From Paragonimus westermani (lineage: Eukaryota; Platyhelminthes; Trematoda; Plagiorchiida; Troglotrematidae), in assembly GCA_008508345.1 (NCBI GenBank), contig QNGE01000771.1:164539-228538 (forward strand): a stretch of DNA of 64,000 nucleotides, given 5' to 3'. Position numbers and translations under genes: made by a program. Below the pieces are notes generated by a model, which saw only the letters and a program-made list of their open reading frames with translations, had not been told where the DNA came from and did no database searches. Below are positions 22,501-34,500 of the stretch, piece by piece; position 1 is the first letter of the stretch; each line of letters begins with the position of its first letter.

Positions 22501-25500
22501 GTGTGCAATTGAGAGACTGACAGAGCTGATGGGAATGGTTTCCAGACCCTCTTCCGTTGAAATGTCAGAAAAGGGAGATTTCCCTGTTACTGCCTGAGGC
22601 GGGAACGTAGTTAGAAAACATCTCAAGACTAAGTAGGAAACCGAACAGCATGCCTACAGATAAGCAACTTCCTCCTCCGCAAGGGCATTACTTTCATTTG
22701 AGCATACCGTACGGCACAATTTATGCCAACAACACAGGATTGCGAAATAACGAAAACTCATGAAGGCTACTGCTGAACAGTATAAGTAGTAAGGGTCCGA
22801 AGATAGAACTTTCGGGAACAATGCAGGTGTTGGTGCAAGTGCCGTATGCACGAACCCGGAGGCAACCCTAAGACTGGTAATCCTTTATCCGGGATTACAA
22901 AGAAGCTTAGACAGCTGTTCGGATACTACTAAGGATGCGTTCTATGACGTCCTCGTTGACCTTCTGAGGCAAACTAAACACTTAGACATAATCATACTAG
23001 CGGGCGATTTTAATGCTCAGCTTAGTCGTCTTTCTCCGGATGAGATGTGGTTAGGAGGTATGTTTGTTGTCCGGGCACAACGCACTGACAGTGGCGAAAG
23101 ACTACTACAGCTGGGTGCATCCCACGTTCTGTATATTTCGTGCACTATATTCCAACACAGGAAGAAGCACTGTGTTACGTTGAGACCTCCGTGTTCTTCT
23201 CAGCCATGGGCAGAGTTGGATCATATAGCAGTTAGTTACAGGTGGCGCCACTCTGTTAAGGACTGTCGTGCCTTTTGGAGCAACCACCTGGACTCGGACC
23301 ATGCCGTTGTGCGTGCCCGCTTCGTTTCGTCATTTGCCCAGGGGACTTACGTTCGTAAATGCAAGGTGTATAACTGGCATTCGAGCAATGAAGATGTAAA
23401 GAACGCTTACCGAAAGGCGTTGACGAAGAAGTTGCCCAGTTTGAGTCGGATGTAGGATCCTAACGAACAGTGGGAACAAATCGCCGGAGCTATGAAAGCG
23501 CGCTGTAAACAGGCACGCTCCATAGGAGCTATTCAGTTTCGACAGAACTGCATTTCCGTCACGTCGATAAATCTTATGAACAAGCGTCGCTCTATCCCAC
23601 CTGGTTCTAAATACGATGACGACCGTCGAGAACTTAAACGCAAGCTGACAAAAAGCTTGCGCACAGACAGTCAGCACTATTTTGTCCAACAATCGAAAGA
23701 GATGGAAGGGGCCTTTTTATGTGGGAATAGCAGAAGGCTTTTTTCTCTGATCCGTGGTTGTACTGACCGTCAAGTCGGTGTAAGTGAGACCATATGTGAA
23801 AAAGGTGGTTCACTTATCACCAACCAGTCGCACCGACGGGACTCGATTAGTCAGCTATTACATTCCAGACGGTCCTCCGTCGGAATCAGAAGTGGTCCTG
23901 GAGCTCAAGTTATTGAGGCGTAATAAGGCTCCTGGACCAGACCTCCACTCTCCTATTTTCAAGGATGGTGGAGTGAGGTTGCAATCAGGACTGACAAAAC
24001 TTCTCCAGACGATCTGGGAGGCTGAAGAGGTACCTCGTGATTGGTGCCGATCAACAGTCATTCCCGTTTTCAAAAAGGGGTCCCGGAGTCTATGTGACAA
24101 CCACAGAGGCATCAGTTTGGTGTCTGTTGCGTCTAAGTTACTCACTGGCCTCATTTTACGTCGGCTCACTAAACCCAGAGAAAGTCAGATACGTGAAGAA
24201 CAAGCAGGATTCAGATCCGGTCGGGGGTGTGTTGACCACATTTTTACCTTACGACGGATCTTGGAACATCGGCATTCATATAGGCAGCCGACGGCCGTGG
24301 TCTTTTTGGACCTGAGGGCTGCATTCGATTCAGTTGCTCGTAACGTTCTCTGGAGCTGTCTCCTTCGCAAGGGAGTACCAGAGAAATACGTGAATCTATT
24401 GAGATCGCTGTACGCTCACTCTGCAAGCAGAGTGAGAGTTTATGGACAACTGTCTCGAGCGTTCATCACTTCTAGTGGTGTTCGTCAGGGGTGTCCGATT
24501 TCCCCCTTCCTGTTCAATTTTGTTATGGACGACATTCTGGAGGGTGCGCTTCGTGAATCCAGTGGGCTTGGTGTTGAGCTTCTTCCTGGCGCTAGATTGA
24601 CCGACCTGGAGTATGCGGACGACATTGTCTTACTTAGCCCCTCTGCCGAAGACATGCAGACCATGCTGAACAAGGTGAGTGACCGGGCTGGTCTGTATGG
24701 AATGCACTTCGCACCTTCAAAGTGCAAAGTGCTGCTTCAAGACTGGGGCATTTCCACCCCTACTTTCTTCATTGCAGGTAATCCGCTTGAGACTGTTGAC
24801 AGTTTTACGTACTTAGGTAGCACTATCTCGTCAGCCTGTAATATTGCTGATGAGATATCAGCGAGGATAGCAAAGGCACGAGTTGCCTTTTCCAAACTGC
24901 GTCATCTGTGGCGTCGAAAAGACGTTCGGTTGTCGCTGAAAGGAAGGGTCTATAATGCTTGTGTGCGTTCCATTTTGTTGTATGGTTCGGAAACGTGGCC
25001 TGTTCGCAAGCAAGATATCAACAGGCTTGCTGTGTTCGACCATCGTTGTCTCCGCCACTTGGCCCACATTAAGTGGGCTGATCGTGTGAGCAATGCGGCA
25101 GTTCGCCGGCGCGTATTCCGGAAGGTTCGGGATGCGCGATCAATTGGTCAAGTAGTTACGTTGCACAGCTTGCGATGGTTGGGTCACGTTCTCCGTATGC
25201 CAGCTGAGCGTTTTCCGTACCGGGCATTATATACTGAGGCCACGAACAGTTGGGTAAAACCGCGTGGTGGTCAAGCAGCAACGTGGTCACGAAATATGAA
25301 GACCTTGACTGCTCCATTGAGTAACGTGGGCAGGTATCGCCTGCCTGGATGAGGTCCTCGTGATCACTCAAACCGCTGGTTAGAGACGCTATCCGAGATG
25401 ATGATGTGTCGCAGTCATTGAAGCACCTTTGGTCAGGCTCATGGCTCTGCTATGGTGATGCCCAATCGTACGTTGCTAAGCTGAGTCGGTCTTACGAAAC

Positions 25501-28500
25501 CCCCTCTCCGAAATCCGCACTGAGCAACACGTAGTAAGTCATACGATTCTGGCTGATGTGTACAAAGCTTCGGATTTGACAGTGAAGGAAGCAGCCAACC
25601 TATAGTTAACAGGATTACTGAGGTCTCCACCTTTGCAATGAGATAAAATTACCTCAAGCTTTTAGTCAGAGGGGAGCTGGCTTTATTGTGTATTTCCAGA
25701 AGAAAGGGTGCGAGCCTTTCCGCACAAGCTTTGAAGAAAGAGACGAATGTCGCTCATCCCCGAAGATTTATCGACGTGGAGTAGTTTGAACCTAGTGATG
25801 GAAACCAGCGCAAAGGGTAAAAATGCGCGCAAACTTTTCCGTTTGTCTATACTAGGTGTACCGACATCGTTGTGCGGAATGTCTGTTTGGGCAGCGCTGC
25901 CAAAGTAAACCGTTCACTCTAGGTTCATCAGGTTTGTTGCAAACCCAGAGAATTCTTTGCTTGTAGATGACCTGCTAATCGGTCCTACGGATGAGGACGC
26001 GAATACAGACATTCGTCACTGGACGCTTTGTGGAGATAGCGCTAGCAGCGAACTAGTTATACGTTGGTCAGAACTGGAATAGACTGAAATGGAAATACTA
26101 TGTGGTGGATTGGAAATTCATGCTGGGAAGTTTGTTGGTTGCCAGTGGATGGTTGTGGATAAGAAGTCATGCTAATTGGGTTATGGGGTGAGACAACCAA
26201 AGTGATCCACAGCAGTCGGCTCCAGCAGACTGGCAGAATTGCCAAAACTACCACAAATGAACAGACAGAAAGTGCACATTACGCATGCAATCCAGTTTAC
26301 AAGAAGAAGAAATGTGCAGTTAAGCAAAACGAGATTGTACGTGTAGGATTCAGTGGTGAGTATGTGTATGCCTATAGTTTCCCTGATCGCTTCTTGTTAA
26401 TCACTTAACACTTACGCCTGATGTGATGTAGTATATTCGATCCAGGTTATGGTGTATTAAAGATTGCACCTAAGCATGATACTTGTCGAATGGGCATTCG
26501 GAGGATGCTGTGGACCTAGTCATGTGAACGTTCCTTGCAGGGTATTGTGGTAACTGGGAGGTCGCACATTCGTGCCGCATAATCGCTTATCAATCTCTGG
26601 TGAATCTCCTTTGATCTAGTCTTGCCGCTGAGTTGTAGCAGATGAATGGTTGAATAGACTGTCGTATCAAAAATGGTGATGTTGGGGGTTGAACATGTTC
26701 GGCTGCTCAAGTCTCATGACATATAACAATCCTCTTAAACCAAAAATTCGTTTGGTGGCCTGTCTTTGAACTTGTTCGAGTTACCTGATGTAGGCAGGGT
26801 GGACAGGCTTGCACGTTCAATTCGGAGTAAGGCATTACTAAGCTGCATATAATCTAGGGAAGTGGACTTGGTGGAGGTGATCTAGGCCTCTTTCATTTAA
26901 GTGCTTCGCGCCGTTGGCTTTCCTCGCCAACGTTGGAGCCTTGCGAAGAACTCTTGTATAACAGTGTCTTCGTCATAACGAGACCGTATCCTGACACTAT
27001 ACGACAGATTGTAGACCTCGATTGACCTATTTGGCTAAATTGGGTCATGTTATGATCATACCGACAGAATTACTCGTGCCGAGCAGGCAGGCCGATATGG
27101 GTCTGACGGATCGAACCGTCTTCTTCCTCCAGGTTTCGGATCAAAAGGAGGCTAGCATCTTTTCCCGGAAGAAGTTGTTAGCCTCAGTGCGTTACCTTGT
27201 GGTGCAAGCTTTGGGGGTACATGTTTTGGTTGAAGACTGATCATTCTGCTCTCTAGGTATGGATGTCCTAGCATTATCTCAACCCAGACGTGACCGTGAA
27301 TATTCATGACATTGGTAATTCTGTGTTGTATCAGCCGTCTTTCGATACAAACCGGGGTGCTTGGTCTGTTGCCTGCAACGTGGATAATTGAAAACATGCT
27401 ACTGCCAACTCATCTTCTATCATTGCTTCCGATCCCCGTTTTTAATAATTACTCTGAAGATCCCACATGCGATATAGCTTATATGTATGAGCTAATATAG
27501 CTAATCATATTCCCAGTGAGTCCCACCTGTCTCCATTCAGCCTCCGTTCTTCTTCGACTCTTGCTTGGGCCTGGAATACGACTTAGTATGAGCGTTTCCA
27601 GCATTTACATTCTGAGGCAGCCAAATCAACAGGCCGCTTTCGCACTGACGTCATACTCGCCGATTATCAACGTCCGTTGCATCCCTGAGACTAGAGTCCT
27701 CTCACAGTCGTTTCGGTCAGCTGGCTGGGCGAAATGTAAAAAGTTCAAGCGATATATAATGGCCTTTTCGCCACAAGGCCTCCGGAAGGGGACGCATCGC
27801 ATAACCTCACCTTTGTCGGCCAACCTAACCATGTCAATTAAAAGACGAGTATCTGCTGACTCTGTTTGGTAGCCGTTTTTCGACTGACTGCAGCGGAATC
27901 ATTGCCTTCAGTGTACCAGATAAATTGGCCGGCTCGTTGACGAAGAGAGTTTTCTCAAGTATCACAAACTTGGTCATCTCGTCCGTATGCAGAAAAGTGG
28001 TTTGTGGAAAACTGAGAATCTAGACAGTTTTCTCGGTATTACTCGTTGCCTACCTTTGAACTTTGCGGAAGATGCAATGCGTGCTGTTTGTGTGTTCACT
28101 AATGTCGCACCGTCTGGAGTGGCCTTTTAAATTATTCTTGCCCGGGTTGTTAGCTGGAATGAGGAGGTGCTTATGTCTTTGTATACGGGCGGTTCAGATA
28201 CCACGTTGGTGCTTCCTGAACTCATTGATCTGCCTCAACTCACTGGCGACCTTTTCGAAGATTGAATCACCATCACGGGTGCACAAGTGGTTCAGGGATA
28301 GGCAGTCGTTTTAGAGTTTCCTTCGATCGACAATGGGGGCGATCTGTCAATCCTGCTCGTGTACTTTGTGTCCGTTTACCAATAAAGCCGCAGGTGAATG
28401 GACTTCGAAGTGAGGTGTAAAAGTGACTCCACTCAATGAGTACATTTGAATGAGGTACCTGATTAAAGGGTCAGTCGGCTCGTTGACAGTAGCATACCTA

Positions 28501-31500
28501 AAACTAAAACAGAAAGCAGTCTGATGCGGCCAAGACACTTTTAAGTGAGATGTTTAGACCGTTTGGGTCTGTCGGACGTCACTTGACTACTTTTAACTGC
28601 TTCGGTAGGGTGAGCATCTGTACTCGAACAGATTCAAAAATCACGCAATATTGAGTTTTCCAATAAGGAGAAGCACGAATATTGTACGGTACGAACAACT
28701 TAAAGCTCAACGTGGTTTGTAAACGTACAATTCTTCGTTCGTTCATTCTAGCGACATTGACAAAAAACGCTAAGAGGCCGACAGATTACAGAAAATTAGT
28801 TGAACTACCGAAAACAGTGGTCTTGTCGTTTCGAGAGAGTCAAATCGAAGGACTGATCTTTTGGGAGTGTAAGGTGACACTCATAGGAGTCGTATTTCTT
28901 CTAGTTATATTGTTCGACATGCTGGATGCCGTGGACAATGGCTTCACCACTATACTTGTTGGGGTTTGAGTCTTCTCATTCCTTCAACTTTTTCTGTTTT
29001 TATAAGCACGGCTTTCCTACTTGCCCTCGTAACACTCGTCGACCAGTCGATCTGCTCAAAGACCAGGTACTTAATCGCTGATGACGCCTTACTCTCACTT
29101 GCAGCTCGGTTGTGTTGTTTGCAAGGTGTAGGCACCTTGATGCTGAATGTTTGAATAAGGACGTAGTCATTTTCAGTAGTTAGGTCCCTTCCCGTCCCCT
29201 TCTTTTTCCTTCTCTCTTTCTATATAGGGTTTGCTGTTTCTTCATGGTTGTGTGGCAGTTAAGCATTANTTAATCGCATGTCATTTTGGTTCGACCGCAT
29301 CTCATCAGCCCGTCTATGTTTGTAGGTTGCCTGTGCCTGCGATTATGGTTGTATTTTTGGATATTCTCTTGCAAGTAATTGTTCTTTTTCTTTTTACTCC
29401 GCAGACGCAATTAGCCTGAGGTCTGTTTCCTGTAACTCCTCACACCGCTTCCATTGATAGTATCTCGCGTCCAACTACCTAATTTGGTTCTGGTATTCTT
29501 TGTCGTTGGTACTGCGTACCTTGCTCAACGCTCATGGGGAAAACATACGCAATACATCATTAGAATGACCTCTGACTAATACAAGTAGACCTAGTATTTA
29601 ACCCTGCGGTACACTTCCAAATGCTGGTGTTCACCATGGACTTGAATGCACTGGGACCTGCTGGATAACTAGTCGTTCAGCCACTCCAGTAAATCCCCTG
29701 TGATCTCACAGGACTGAGCTCCACTCGGAGGGAATAACTGGTCAGCCCCGTCAAACGTCCACTCCCTGGCCAGATTCATTTATCTTTGTCCGGAGTTCGC
29801 CAGTTAGAAACAGGGTGGTGTACGAGTGACTAGGACAAAATCCATGTTGTTCGGGAGCGAAGAACTCGTACATCCACCAGTGGTACTGAATATCATCTGG
29901 TAATCTTTCCAGGATTTCTGGTATAGTCGAGGATTGCGCAATGGAACATTAATTTGCTGCATTATCGCTGTCTCCGTCTTGTTGGGGGGACTTCATATAG
30001 TGGTGGTTTTATTCTGTGCGAACCCTACTCTATGTTGACGAATGATTGAACATGGAGTGGTGTGGGGCTGTAAAAAAAATTCGGCGCATCCCACGAGAAA
30101 TATAAGTGGAATGATGTCGAGGCCTGGTGACCTGTGGATTTTTCTTAGTACATTGGCCGGCGACATCCAGATATTTTCGAGTCAGGTATTGGCACACGTG
30201 ACAACTGATGTGGGTCACGGTCACTGATATGGTGTCTATAATTGGTGGCAGTTGTTTCGACTCCCTCAGTGTTGGATTCAGTCCGAACTTTTGACCGACA
30301 ATACTTGGTATACCTAGCCTGGGTGTACTGCTTTAGTATTCTTCTCAAGCGACTCGCCAGATCACTGAAAGCCAGTGCATTCGCGCTCAACAGCCTCGTT
30401 NNNNNNNNNNNNNNNNNNNNNNNNNNNNNNNNNNNNNNNNNNNNNNNNNNNNNNNNNNNNNNNNNNNNNNNNNNNNNNNNNNNNNNNNNNNNNNNNNNNN
30501 NNNNNNNNNNNNNNNNNNNNNNNNNNNNNNNNNNNNNNNNNNNNNNNNNNNNNNNNNNNNNNNNNNNNNNNNNNNNNNNNNNNNNNNNNNNNNNNNNNNN
30601 TTTGTTTGTTGCACGTCGCATTTTAATGTAGACGAGCTTGATCAACACTGTCTAGTCGAACATGGTTGTAATACTTACCTTTAATGAGCACAAGTTCGCG
30701 AGTACTTCGTGTCAACCAGACCTCAACTTTTTTAATCATGGTTCTCTATTGATTTCCGTGAACCGCTCTCGACTAATTTACAGACACCGTGCGATTGGCT
30801 TCCCCTGTTGCTTAACTTTGGGACTTCTTGAGCACTACTGGATATTAGGGGAAATTTCAAGTCAACTTGTGTTACACATGAAGCCAAATAAAATAGTAAA
30901 ATGGTCGTTTAGCCCTGGGGCAGCGGTTCGGTTAACCCTGATGGCCATCGTTGGCTTTTTAGACTACGGACTTCCATTTGAGAGGACTAGCCACTGTGAC
31001 AACATCTTGTGATGCTTTGAATGTACTAGGATGGTCTGAGATCCACGGTGGCGTTGGCATATTTGACTAAGTACGTGAACATATTATCGGCACTCTATTC
31101 CCATACTTCAGCTCAGGTTAGGGTTTACGGTGAACTGTCCGACAGTTTCAGCACCATGAGTGGCGTACGTCAAGGCTGTCCGCTGTCACCATTTTTGTTT
31201 AATTTCGTCATAGACGAAATAATGGAGGATTGTCTCCGGCACTCACAAGATGTCGGCGTGGACCTCCTACCTGGTGAAAGACTGACTGATCTTGATTATG
31301 CTGACNTAGTGTTAACCACTGATGTATTGCTGTCTATGATGTTGATGATGATGAACCATGAAACTCACGCTGTCCGATGAACTTTGCAGTTTGTCTGCGA
31401 AAAGTTGAGGTCCCCTTTAACGAGTACATTTGTGTATTTCTTCGTTCCCAAGAGGTTCACAGTCTGGATAAGCCGGTCGTTGTTCACAAGTTTTGCATTT

Positions 31501-34500
31501 TGCGAATAGTAATTAACTTCAGTCACGAAAATTATGCTCCTGTCAGTTCTGGGGGAGTACCAGAAAGTCAACTAAGCCCGCAATTGTAGTATCCAACATG
31601 AGGGTGACAGTGAGGTCATTCGTTGATGCAGGTTGCATTAGACGGGTCCACAAGCCAGATCACCATCACAAACAAAGGCAAGTACTTTCGTTGAAATCAC
31701 AACATAAGAGGCTCCATCGACGGCCTTTCATCTCGTCGGGTCTACCCGTTTTATCTGGTGAATATCGCAATCTGAAAATACGTCATCGTTTAAAGGGTTG
31801 TTCGTTTTGCACTTTATAGACTATACTTAAACCCCCGGTATGTCTTTGGTCAACAGTGACAACATTCGTTTTGATAGCGCAATGTGATTTCGCGGCTAAT
31901 CCAGCGCGCGTCAACATTGGAGGAACGCGCCAGTTGCTGGTTCATTGGTATCTTGCGGTCACGTCGTTTCGGTGTGGGTCTGACTTTAGATTGACAATTT
32001 AATTCGGACCTTATTTTCCCCACGGAAATCCATGCAACTTCCAAATGAGTGTCACTAGTATGTCCGCGACGTTTTCTATCTGATGATGAGCCTACCGGCT
32101 TGGACGTTTAATTTCTGTTAGAAAACGCGTGATCAGATAATTCACTTCTTGTCAAAATGTTCATTCACTTAGTTGGAAAAAAACTGAATAGGCCATGGTA
32201 AACACCCAAATACCTTAATTGAACGGTTACGTGTTGGTTGAAGTCACACTCGAATTGGGCCAGCTTTTTAAGTATGCATACTGGTCAGTAAATATTGATT
32301 GCATCAAGCAAGTGATGCATACCTATTATACTCTCTGTCCACGTCAACTGACTTAGCGTCCTAATAGCCAAAGCCTTAAAACAGAGATTTCTGGCGGACG
32401 TCAGTGTGCTTAACCCCCTGTGTAATCGAACCCAAGTCGTAAACTGCCCACCGGACTGGGTCTTTCAGCCTAAACCACCCCACGGAATCAGCTCACTATG
32501 GCAGGTGCACAGAGCTGATACGGTTAATTGCGTACGAAAGAACACCACCTGTGTTTAGTTGTTTCCAAAATTTGCCTGTCTTGTAAAACTCCGGCGTATC
32601 TTTGCGACTGGAGTATTGCCGTCACCTCAGCCAACCTCTCGTGGCACCAGTGGTCGGATAAAAAATCCTCAGACGTGGATTAGGCAGGTTTCGTTGCCGT
32701 GTAGAACCAATCCTGCAACTGTATCACACATTACTGGTAGTAGCAGAGATTCTGTGGGTACTGCGAATAAAGTAAGTTGGCAAAGGCCATCTGCTCTTCA
32801 GGTATACGATTTGTGATTTCATCAGGCATTCCACTTGGTCTGATTCAGAGTTCATACTGGCTCCGTAGTTCGCGATCACGAATTCGAGCCAATCTTGCAG
32901 GATGGCTTCGTTCGATCGTGATTTTTAGGACATCGTTTTGATCATATCTGAGCTTCCATCCTAAGGGTAGTCGGGTCCTTCCTCTGAAGCGGATACCTCA
33001 CTTTCTTAGTAATCTGGTCTAACTAGAAATTTTGGTTGACTTGAAAACATCTGCAGACTAAGGAGCACAAGACATTAGAAGATGTAGATAATAGCACCAG
33101 TGGTTAGTCGAACCGTTTTTTGAAGCACTCAATGCAGCCTGTGAAATATTGCTGAACTTCATGAGTACGCTTCTTTTGTGTTACATCTTGATACATATGG
33201 CTAGGATAAAATGGCAAAGCTTCTGTGGAGTTCTCGTTTGCTTCAGTTCGTTCCTTCTCGAGAGCGCTTTGTATGATTCAGTCTTGTGTTCTCTTTTGGT
33301 CTCGCCTTGAGTGTTGCAGTTACGTGTGTGTGCGGGATGATGCCTGCTTCCGGGCAGATTATCCTTGGAAGCGTCAAGAAGTTCGAATGATTCTAGAGAA
33401 CTCCAGCTGTTGGCAGTTGAACGATTGGCGACACCAAAAGAGACAATACCGTTTTTGTGCATTACACATCAAACGCATATCCGTCATGCTATTGCCTTTT
33501 TGATGGAGGAACTCTTGTTATCCTCATACACATCTTTCGTCAGGCCATACTGGGAACAATATTGCCATGTCCAAAAGCTCTTTTTGCTAAGGACACCGAC
33601 TTACTGAACGGAGTACAGAAACCGATTTCGAGAAAACGGAAGGGGATGACATGGAAGAGAATCTTCAAATTTAGTTTCTTTTTTCGTAAAGAGGTTTAGT
33701 CGGATTGCTCAGTCTGTTTCGTATTCACGTATGCAGAAGTGTGGCTGTTCTTCATTTAAGCATCTGGGGACCGTTAATTAAAACCTACCAATCTTAGAGC
33801 AAGAAAGTGCATTTGAGCAAATGTATTCTCCCACAAAATACCAACTGCTCGAAACGAATTATATGGACAGCTGGGACTGCTTCGGTTATTAGTTGATGCA
33901 GTTTGGGCAGCAATGCTCCTAGATCTATAACCAGCATGTAGCGTACCATTTCGAACAGAACACTTCAGTAAGTGCTACCATGGCTTGTATATTCACTGGT
34001 CACATCTTGCTGTTTAACCGTTTGCTTTCATTTTGCAGTTGAGCGTGTGCACGTTACATTTATCGTCCGTTATTATGATCGGGATACTTTACAGGTTCAG
34101 GATACGCTACCATTGAGCTGGCGCCACATCGATTACGTGAATGCTTCCGGTGTGAGGAATGAAGAGTTTCTGGGTGTGAACCGAATGTTTGATGTCACAC
34201 AACGTCCTCTGTTGTCTGTAGACTGGATACTCTGAAAAAACCTAAAACTAGGCAGTATCAATTGTGCTAGTCGTATCCTAACCTTGCGATTAATAGCACT
34301 GTTTTCACCGGGATTGGCTAGATTGATCAGTTATCTAAAATGTTGTCCTGTAGATTCAATGAGACCGGAGATTTCGACCCGTCTTGGGGGTCTTAATTGC
34401 AGGATTATCGACTGAAGGTAACAGGACAGTTACTGTCCCTCCTATCGAGACGACCGGGCGAATTGATCATTGTTCATAGGCGAAGGAGGTTGGGCGTTCA

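Larger units (their letters stand above)
22800..25440 (+). mobile_element. RTE-like LINE, nearly complete EN-RT, two lesions
   Basis: One element read in order: APE endonuclease (LAGDFNAQ near 23005, LDSDHAVV near 23290), linker, RT and C-terminal domain, ending around WLETL at 25380. The frame is broken only by a TAG at 23453-23455, a frameshift near 23840 and a stop at 25350. It lies in sense orientation inside CCDC115 intron 2. The motif order without a recognisable ORF1, and the C-terminal HRCLRHLAHIKWADRV block, suggest the RTE group. Confidence 0.85.

Noticed and set aside
30145..30648. Frames of up to 167 codons across the N run
   Set aside because: They consist mostly of undetermined bases.
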